Shown here piece by piece: positions 59,293 through 64,000 of a stretch of 64,000 nt of DNA. Below the pieces are notes generated by a model, which saw nothing but the letters and a program-made list of their open reading frames with translations, was not told the origin of the DNA and made no database searches. The stretch comes from CAYSQW01 sp964433135 (GTDB lineage Bacteria; Acidobacteriota; Aminicenantia; Aminicenantales; Aminicenantaceae): positions 1-64,000 of the forward strand of contig CAYSQW010000015.1 of NCBI GenBank assembly GCA_964433135.1, in the 5' to 3' direction. The number at the start of each line of letters is the position of its first letter. Positions within the stretch are counted from its first letter, which is position 1. The translations under genes were made by a program, and so were the position numbers.

Positions 59293-59319
59293 GAAAAAGC
59301 ACTATCGCGCGGCCTTTAA
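59176..59319 (+). CDS. Doubtful 47-residue basic ORF inside the repeat region
   Basis: ATG 59176 to TAA 59317-59319, preceded by AAGGAGG nine bases upstream. The product is very basic (MSELRRSELRRRQENRNFMA) with no recognised family. Its position across the second repeat edge suggests that it may be a chance frame; arginine codons arise easily from this GC-rich repeat. Confidence 0.25.
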   Translation: MSELRRSELRRRQENRNFMALKISSKRRSHTAVPRPHIKEKALSRGL

Positions 59320-59457
59320 AAAACCTGGATGAGCCACGGGCCAAGGTCGCGCCAGCGGCAAGGAAACGGCGCGTGAGGCGTAGTCCCCTACGCCGATCGG
59401 GCTGTGACGCAGCCGAGGCGATGAGATTGGCCCGCCCGAAGGGGGAAGTAAGCCGAT
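59320..59457 (+). other. Non-coding GC-rich run of consecutive hairpins
   Basis: Three stems follow each other: CGCGCC/GGCGCG (about 59349-59377), GGCGTAG-TCCC-CTACGCC (about 59381-59398) and GGCTG-TGACG-CAGCC (about 59402-59416). No reading frame is convincing on either strand. The density of stems suggests a structured RNA or a palindromic repeat cluster. Confidence 0.45.
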
Positions 59458-59571
59458 ATGATTCAAAAAACAATCAAACATCTATCTGATGATAAAATGA
59501 TCCCCTTTAAAATGTATCAATTCACCTCAAATCTGTTTTTTTCATATGAATCGGCTTACTTCATAAATAAC

Positions 59572-59961
59572 TCAGGGAGTTTTGGTGGCTGTCCATTCCC
59601 CAAAAGCCTCCCCCTCGGCATCCCACTCCCCCTTCAATTCTTCGTCGGAACACTTCAGGGTGAACAGCATGGTGAGATTCCCATCCGGAGCCATGGCGAT
59701 CGCCTCAAATGTCAATACATCGCCTTCCAGCTTCACTTCCGTGATTTCACTGTCGATATAGCCCATGTCATCAGAGAGCTTTCCTGTGATCGCATCGTCT
59801 TTGTGTTCCAAGACCAGGGTGAAGACCAAGGCAAACCCGGCGCCCTCGGCGAATGTCGAGCCTTCCCAGGTTCCCGTAAGATCGAGTTTCTCCTGGGAAT
59901 ATGCTATACCGATGATAAAAAACAAGGATAATGTCATGAGAGCCAACCGATTTTGTCTCAT
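59572..59961 (-). CDS. Small exported lipocalin-like protein
   Basis: A 129-residue protein with a signal peptide (residues 1-22, ending IAYSQ). The rest is a run of beta strands starting LDLTGTWEGSTFAEG and ending LKGEWDAEGEAFGEWTATK. A 'GTWEG ... GEW' layout is typical of small eight- to ten-strand lipocalin-like or DUF-type domains seen in Acidobacteriota and Bacteroidota, and the ligand is unknown. GAGGAGG lies eight bases before the ATG. It follows nrdJ on the same strand by 123 bases and is probably transcribed separately. Confidence 0.78.
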   Translation of the reverse strand: MRQNRLALMTLSLFFIIGIAYSQEKLDLTGTWEGSTFAEGAGFALVFTLVLEHKDDAITGKLSDDMGYIDSEITEVKLEGDVLTFEAIAMAPDGNLTMLFTLKCSDEELKGEWDAEGEAFGEWTATKTP

Positions 59962-60084
59962 TGTCGTTTCCTCCTCAGAAAATATAATAGAGTCATTAGG
60001 GTTTACGCAAAAAGCGGATCTAAAGTTCCCCGGCCCAACGAACCGGGAAACAAACCTGCATCCTCCCAGTCCGCGGCCTGTGCT

Positions 60085-62172
60085 TCAGGTGCCGGAACAG
60101 CGGTTCCAGCCGCAGTTGGGGCAGGTCGGGCATCTCTCGTCGGGGAGGCTGGCGCCGCAGTTGCGGCACCGCACCGTATAAAAATCTTTCGTGTTCGTTT
60201 TCGTCCGACCTATGTGTCTTTCCATCACCTTGGCAATCGCATCGGGGATGGATTGAACCAGTCCCCCTTCGGTAAAGACCGGCTCCGAGCCTCCGATCCC
60301 CTTGAGCTGCCCAATGACCTCCTCTAGATCGACACCGCTTCTCAGCGCCAATGAGATCAGCCTTCCCAAGGCCTCGGCGTCGGCCATCGTGGAATACCCG
60401 CTTTTTCCGATGCTCGTGAACACTTCGAAAGGCTTATCATTGAAAAATGATATCGTGACGTAAAGATTGCCGAAACCGGTTTTGATCTTATCGGTCACGG
60501 AGGGGATGGAGTTCGGTCTCTCCTGCGGCTGCCGTGACTCGGTGGGAAGGTTCAGGACCTGTTCCGTGCGGCAGCCGTCCCGGTAGATCGTGATCCCTTT
60601 CGTGCTCAGCCGATAAGCCAAGAGATAGGCCTTTTTCACATCTTTCCTGGAAGCGCCGTTGGCAAAATTGATGGTTTTGGAAACCGAATTATCCACATGT
60701 TTCTGGAAGGCGGTCTGCATCTTTATATGCCATTCCGGTGCGATATCATGAGCCGTCCTGAAGTAATCCGGAAGCTCGCCGTCGGGGTTCTCTCTTTTCC
60801 AATCGGCGTAGAGCGGATGGATGTCCTTGAGCTCATCATCGATGATTTTGGACGTAAACTCGAAGGCGAACACGGGCTCGATACTGGATGAACAGCCGGC
60901 GATCCGGGAGATGGTTCCCGTCGGAGCGATCGTCAATACCGTCGCATGGCGCATCTTTTCTCCCTTGTAGATCGACTGCTCGATATTCGGAAAACTTCCC
61001 CTCTCCTCCGCCAGCCGGCGGGATTCCATCTCGGCGTGTTTCCTTAAAATAGCGGCGATCTTCTCCGCGAAATTCACGGCTGCCTTCGAGTCGTATTTGA
61101 TCTTCATCTTGATCAACAGATCGGCCAGCCCCATGACGCCCAGGCCGATCCGTCGGTTCCGCTTCGACATCCGCTCGATTTCAGGCAGCGGGTATCGATT
61201 GACTTCGATCACATCGTCTAAAAATCTGACGGCTGTGGCGATGACGTTTTTGAACCTCTCCCAGTCGAATGAGCTTTCCATGTCGGGAGCGAAAAAATTC
61301 GACAGGTTCACGGATCCGAGGTTGCAGGATTCGTACGCGTGAAGGGGCTGTTCGCCGCAGGGATTCGTCGCCCGGATCGGGCCAAGCCCTGAAGTGGGAT
61401 TCCATTTGTTGATCCTATCGATGAAGATCAATCCTGGATCCCCCACGGCCCATGCCGAATCCACGATCATATCGAAGATTTTTCCGGCCTTTTTCTCCCC
61501 GACATTCTTTTTAAGAAAAGGATCGTAGAGGCTGTAGGAACCGTCCCGCTTCAGCGCATCCATAAAGGCATCAGTGACGGCAACCGAGATGTTGAAATTG
61601 TTGACGCCGATCCCGTCACGCTTGAGAGCGATAAAATCCTCGATGTCGGGATGATCGACCCTCAAAATCCCCATATTGGCTCCGCGGCGCGTTCCCCCTT
61701 GTTTAACGGCCTCGGTGGCCGCATCGATGACCTTGAGAAATGAGATGGGACCGGAGGCGATACCCTGGGTTTTTTTCACCAGGCTTCCCGCTGGGCGGAG
61801 AAGGCTGAAATCGAATCCCGTACCCCCGCCTTCCTTATGAACCAGGGCCGCATTCTTCACCGATTCGAATATGGACTCCATGGAATCATCGATCGGAAGC
61901 ACGAAGCAGGCGCTCAGACACATGTCCCTCCCCGCTCCGGTCAGCGTCGGGCTGTTGGGCAGAAAATCGCGATCCGACATGATCTTGAAGAATCTTTTTT
62001 CCCATCCGATCCGATCGCCGTCAGCAGGCTCAGCCGAAGCGATATGCCGGGCGACGCGGGAGAACAGGTCCGCGGGGGATACATCCTTATGATTTCCGTC
62101 TTCACCTTTCATATAATAGCGAGCCTCCAGAATTCGCATCGCGTTTTGAGAAAAACCGGCCGCATCTGACAT
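60085..62172 (-). CDS. nrdJ: Adenosylcobalamin-dependent (class II) ribonucleotide reductase
   Basis: A 695-residue class II reductase. LPNSPTLTGAGR opens the barrel. CLSACFVLPIDDSMESIFE carries one of the redox Cys. GGGTGFDFSLLRPAG and TRRGANMGILRVDHPDI are family signatures. NPCGEQPLHAYESCNLGSVNLS holds the radical Cys and the Glu (named by its ends), and APTGTISRIAGCSSSIEP follows. The tail has a zinc-finger-like CRNCGASLPDERCPTCPNCG, common in this subgroup. It makes deoxyribonucleotides with or without oxygen and needs B12. AAAGGAG precedes the ATG. The promoter is overlapped by two NrdR-box-like sequences. Confidence 0.97.
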   Translation of the reverse strand: MSDAAGFSQNAMRILEARYYMKGEDGNHKDVSPADLFSRVARHIASAEPADGDRIGWEKRFFKIMSDRDFLPNSPTLTGAGRDMCLSACFVLPIDDSMESIFESVKNAALVHKEGGGTGFDFSLLRPAGSLVKKTQGIASGPISFLKVIDAATEAVKQGGTRRGANMGILRVDHPDIEDFIALKRDGIGVNNFNISVAVTDAFMDALKRDGSYSLYDPFLKKNVGEKKAGKIFDMIVDSAWAVGDPGLIFIDRINKWNPTSGLGPIRATNPCGEQPLHAYESCNLGSVNLSNFFAPDMESSFDWERFKNVIATAVRFLDDVIEVNRYPLPEIERMSKRNRRIGLGVMGLADLLIKMKIKYDSKAAVNFAEKIAAILRKHAEMESRRLAEERGSFPNIEQSIYKGEKMRHATVLTIAPTGTISRIAGCSSSIEPVFAFEFTSKIIDDELKDIHPLYADWKRENPDGELPDYFRTAHDIAPEWHIKMQTAFQKHVDNSVSKTINFANGASRKDVKKAYLLAYRLSTKGITIYRDGCRTEQVLNLPTESRQPQERPNSIPSVTDKIKTGFGNLYVTISFFNDKPFEVFTSIGKSGYSTMADAEALGRLISLALRSGVDLEEVIGQLKGIGGSEPVFTEGGLVQSIPDAIAKVMERHIGRTKTNTKDFYTVRCRNCGASLPDERCPTCPNCGWNRCSGT

Positions 62173-62198
62173 TTCAGCTCCTTTTCGCGGGGGGGGTT

Positions 62199-62214
62199 AC
62201 ATACAATATGTTGT
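62199..62214 (-). promoter_or_regulatory. NrdR-box-like element 1
   Basis: ACATACAATATGTTGT lies just downstream of the predicted nrdJ transcription start. It has the ACA...TGT frame and AT-rich core expected of NrdR boxes, but is not a perfect match to the usual consensus. Confidence 0.55.
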
Positions 62215-62222
62215 TGTTGTAA

Positions 62223-62251
62223 AATATATAATACAATATGCCGTATGTCAA
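62223..62251 (-). promoter_or_regulatory. Promoter of nrdJ
   Basis: On the minus strand TTGACA (62251-62246), 17 bases and TATATT (62228-62223). Transcription would start near 62216, about 44 bases before the ATG. Confidence 0.75.
62233..62248 (-). promoter_or_regulatory. NrdR-box-like element 2
   Basis: ACAATATGCCGTATGT overlaps the -35 box and spacer of the nrdJ promoter. Its reverse complement matches element 1 at 12 of 16 bases. The elements start 34 bases apart, close to the three-turn spacing usual for NrdR. Confidence 0.55.
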
Positions 62252-62477
62252 GGCGTTCCGACAATAAGCCACCGCATGGAGTTCTCATCACTTGAACAAC
62301 CGTTTATCCTTCCGATTCGTCTATATTAGGTGAACACCCCCAAAGACGGACAAACGGAGACCCAACCCCCCCCGCGGAACCGGAGCTTTCCTCGAGGTCG
62401 GGTTGTTTCATTCATATAAAAAAAAATGTTAGTATATTTCTTGAATCAGCATCTATTCCACCCGGGGAGATAAGCAC
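62252..62477 (+). other. Divergent intergenic region before the beta-lactamase-family gene
   Basis: No gene is recognised. An AT-rich part near 62415-62450 (ATATAAAAAAAAATGTTAGTATATTTC) may contain the promoter of the gene at 62478, but I cannot define the boxes. Confidence 0.4.
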
Positions 62478-64000
62478 ATGACGCAAAACCGTTTTTCAAA
62501 AGCATTCTCGATCATTATTCCCGTTTTCATCATCACGACGCTTTTGGGAACATCAGCCTGCACCCAGGAGGAGTTGAATGACCACCCCGCAGCGCTCAAG
62601 ACGGACATCGATGAATCCGCATTGATCTCTCAACTTGAAAACAGCGTTCCATCGATCATGGAAAAAGCCATGATCCCCGGGCTCTCCATCGCCGTGATTC
62701 GAAACGGTTCGCTGCTTTGGACAAAGGGTTTCGGAGTAAAAAGCCGGGAAACCGGATCGCCGGTCACCGGAAAAACGATATTCGAGGCGGCTTCCTTTTC
62801 AAAGCCGGTTTTTGCGTATGCGGTGATGAGGTTGGTCGAACGCGGAGTCCTCGACCTGGACAAACCCCTTATGGAATACGTTTCCGACGAATTCATCGAG
62901 AAGAATTTTCTCAGGGGAAAGATCGAAGACGACCGCTTCCGAAAAATCACCGCCAGGATGGTGCTGAGCCACACGTCCGGATTTCCCAACTGGAGAAGAG
63001 ACAAGCCCTTGAGCATCGGTTTCGAGCCGGGAGAAAAGTTCAGCTATTCCGGCGAAGGATTCGGTTTTCTCCAAAAAATCGTGGAGGAGATCACGGGAAT
63101 CCCTCTCGTTGAATTCATGCAGGCGGAAGTTTTCGATCCTTTGGAAATGGAGGGCAGCAGCTATGTTTGGCGGGAAGATTATAATGAACGAACCTCTTCC
63201 CCGCATGACATGATGGGAAAAGCCGGCGGCAAACGAAAACCCAAACAGGCTCATGTCGCCGCTACCCTGCACACCACCGCCTCCGACTACGCTAAATTCA
63301 TCATGGCGATCATGAACCGAACCGGGCTTCAGCCTCCAACCGCAGACGCCATGCTGAAGCCTCAGGTCGTCGTCGATCCGGAGGAAACTCAGGATGTCAC
63401 CTGGGGCCTGGGCATCGGTCTGGAGGAAACGCCCCACGGCCGCGCCTACTGGCATTGGGGAGACAACATGATGTTCCGGTGTTTTTTCATCGCCTTCCCC
63501 GAGCAAAAAACCGGTGTCGTTTATTTTACGAACAGTTTTTTCGGATTATCGGTGCGCAGGCAGATCGTCGAGCAGGCGATCGGCGGGATACATCCGGTAT
63601 TGGATTCCCGGATTCTGGCCGGCTACGGAGACGCGGATTCCACTCAGATCGAATTCACACGGACCTTGATCCATGATGGCATCGATGCGGCCGTCGCCAG
63701 GTATCATCAACTGAAAGAAACACGCCCGGCCGCCGATATCCTCGAAGAAAACACCATGAACAGCATCGGCTATGCTTACATGCAAAAGAAACAGTACGCG
63801 GACGCCGTTAAAATTTTCAAGTTGAATGTGGACGCGTTTCCCGATTCCTCCAATGTCTACGACAGCCTGGGGGAAGCCCATGCCGAAAACGGAGACATCG
63901 AACCGGCGATCCTCAACTACGAAAAATCAATCGAGCTTGACCCCGACAACAAGGCCGGTGCGGAGAAGCTGGAGAAACTGCGGGAGATGCTAATCCACTA
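62478..64000 (+). CDS. Beta-lactamase-family serine hydrolase lipoprotein with TPR tail (runs off the window)
   Basis: At least 507 codons are open from ATG 62478 to the window end, which stops two bases into a probable stop codon (TA). A signal peptide ends in a lipobox-like GTSAC (Cys about 28). The class C beta-lactamase/esterase domain has AASFSKPVFAYAVM (SxxK, Ser about 113), FSYSGEGFGFLQ (the Tyr motif, YSG in place of YxN) and HWGDN (in place of KTG). Residues about 420-505 form TPR repeats (VYDSLGEAHAENGDIEPAI) that closely resemble those of the esterase at 51631. It is probably a periplasmic esterase or peptidase rather than a resistance enzyme. GGGGAGATAAGCAC precedes the ATG. Confidence 0.88.
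   Translation, partial: MTQNRFSKAFSIIIPVFIITTLLGTSACTQEELNDHPAALKTDIDESALISQLENSVPSIMEKAMIPGLSIAVIRNGSLLWTKGFGVKSRETGSPVTGKTIFEAASFSKPVFAYAVMRLVERGVLDLDKPLMEYVSDEFIEKNFLRGKIEDDRFRKITARMVLSHTSGFPNWRRDKPLSIGFEPGEKFSYSGEGFGFLQKIVEEITGIPLVEFMQAEVFDPLEMEGSSYVWREDYNERTSSPHDMMGKAGGKRKPKQAHVAATLHTTASDYAKFIMAIMNRTGLQPPTADAMLKPQVVVDPEETQDVTWGLGIGLEETPHGRAYWHWGDNMMFRCFFIAFPEQKTGVVYFTNSFFGLSVRRQIVEQAIGGIHPVLDSRILAGYGDADSTQIEFTRTLIHDGIDAAVARYHQLKETRPAADILEENTMNSIGYAYMQKKQYADAVKIFKLNVDAFPDSSNVYDSLGEAHAENGDIEPAILNYEKSIELDPDNKAGAEKLEKLREMLIH

Overview
The window is a 64 kb piece of a bacterial chromosome of moderate to high GC, almost certainly a metagenome-assembled scaffold: a run of exactly 100 N lies at 58892-58991. 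I see no rRNA, tRNA, CRISPR array, transposase, integrase or phage gene. The gene set fits an anaerobic or facultative Gram-negative heterotroph: a B12-dependent ribonucleotide reductase, a DUF134/ferredoxin-MinD cluster typical of anaerobes, an SdhAB/FrdAB pair, a Lol-like ABC system with a beta-barrel protein, and many exported lipoproteins and hydrolases. The 6-bladed beta-propeller protein, the hydrolase-TPR fusions and the M28-like peptidase resemble Acidobacteriota/Aminicenantota ('OP8'). That placement is an inference, not a proof.

Layout. (1) 1-7344: scattered small exported proteins, an MscS channel, an RRM RNA-binding protein, a nitronate monooxygenase-like flavoenzyme and a beta-propeller protein; one exported-protein gene is split by an in-frame TAA. 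(2) 7479-11521: DUF134 regulator, zinc-ribbon and glycine-rich small proteins, a 612-residue fusion of two ferredoxin-MinD ATPases, a NifX/NafY-like cofactor-binding protein and a DUF5654 membrane protein. It is preceded by two palindromic operators that bracket the TATAAT box. (3) 11672-22347: a glycogen locus, glgA-glgB-GH57(DUF3536)-malQ on the plus strand, converging on glgC-glgP on the minus strand. (4) 22458-38888: accessory exported enzymes, including an ICMT-type methyltransferase, metallophosphoesterase, two tandem VOC lipoproteins, an FMN-binding/flavin reductase fusion, radical SAM and PilZ proteins, an M28-like peptidase with a decayed paralogue fragment beside it, an MFS carrier, aldose epimerase, amino-acid permease, P1 peptidase plus amino-acid racemase, and an exported SAM methyltransferase.

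(5) 39086-42409: sdhA-sdhB without membrane-anchor genes, flanked by a small coiled-coil protein and a small GNAT protein. (6) 42890-51558: six plus-strand genes (desaturase, PEP-synthase-like phosphotransferase, divergent PlsY-like protein, ICMT methyltransferase-HEAT fusion, GT2, radical SAM) that look like an uncharacterised lipid or envelope modification locus. (7) 51631-58656: a tightly overlapping minus-strand operon of ABC ATPase, FtsX/LolC-type permease, LolA-like protein, beta-barrel protein, LytS-type kinase and LytTR regulator, followed after a terminator by a hydrolase-TPR protein. (8) 58657-64000: an assembly gap inside a non-coding repeat region, a small exported protein, nrdJ with a promoter covered by NrdR-box-like repeats, and a truncated beta-lactamase-family lipoprotein with a TPR tail.

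Functionally, carbon storage (region 3), envelope building and transport (6, 7) and peptide or amino-acid salvage (M28, P1 peptidase, permease, racemase) dominate. Two start regions lack room for a leader after the -10 box, which suggests leaderless mRNAs. Two others carry hairpins able to cover the Shine-Dalgarno sequence.
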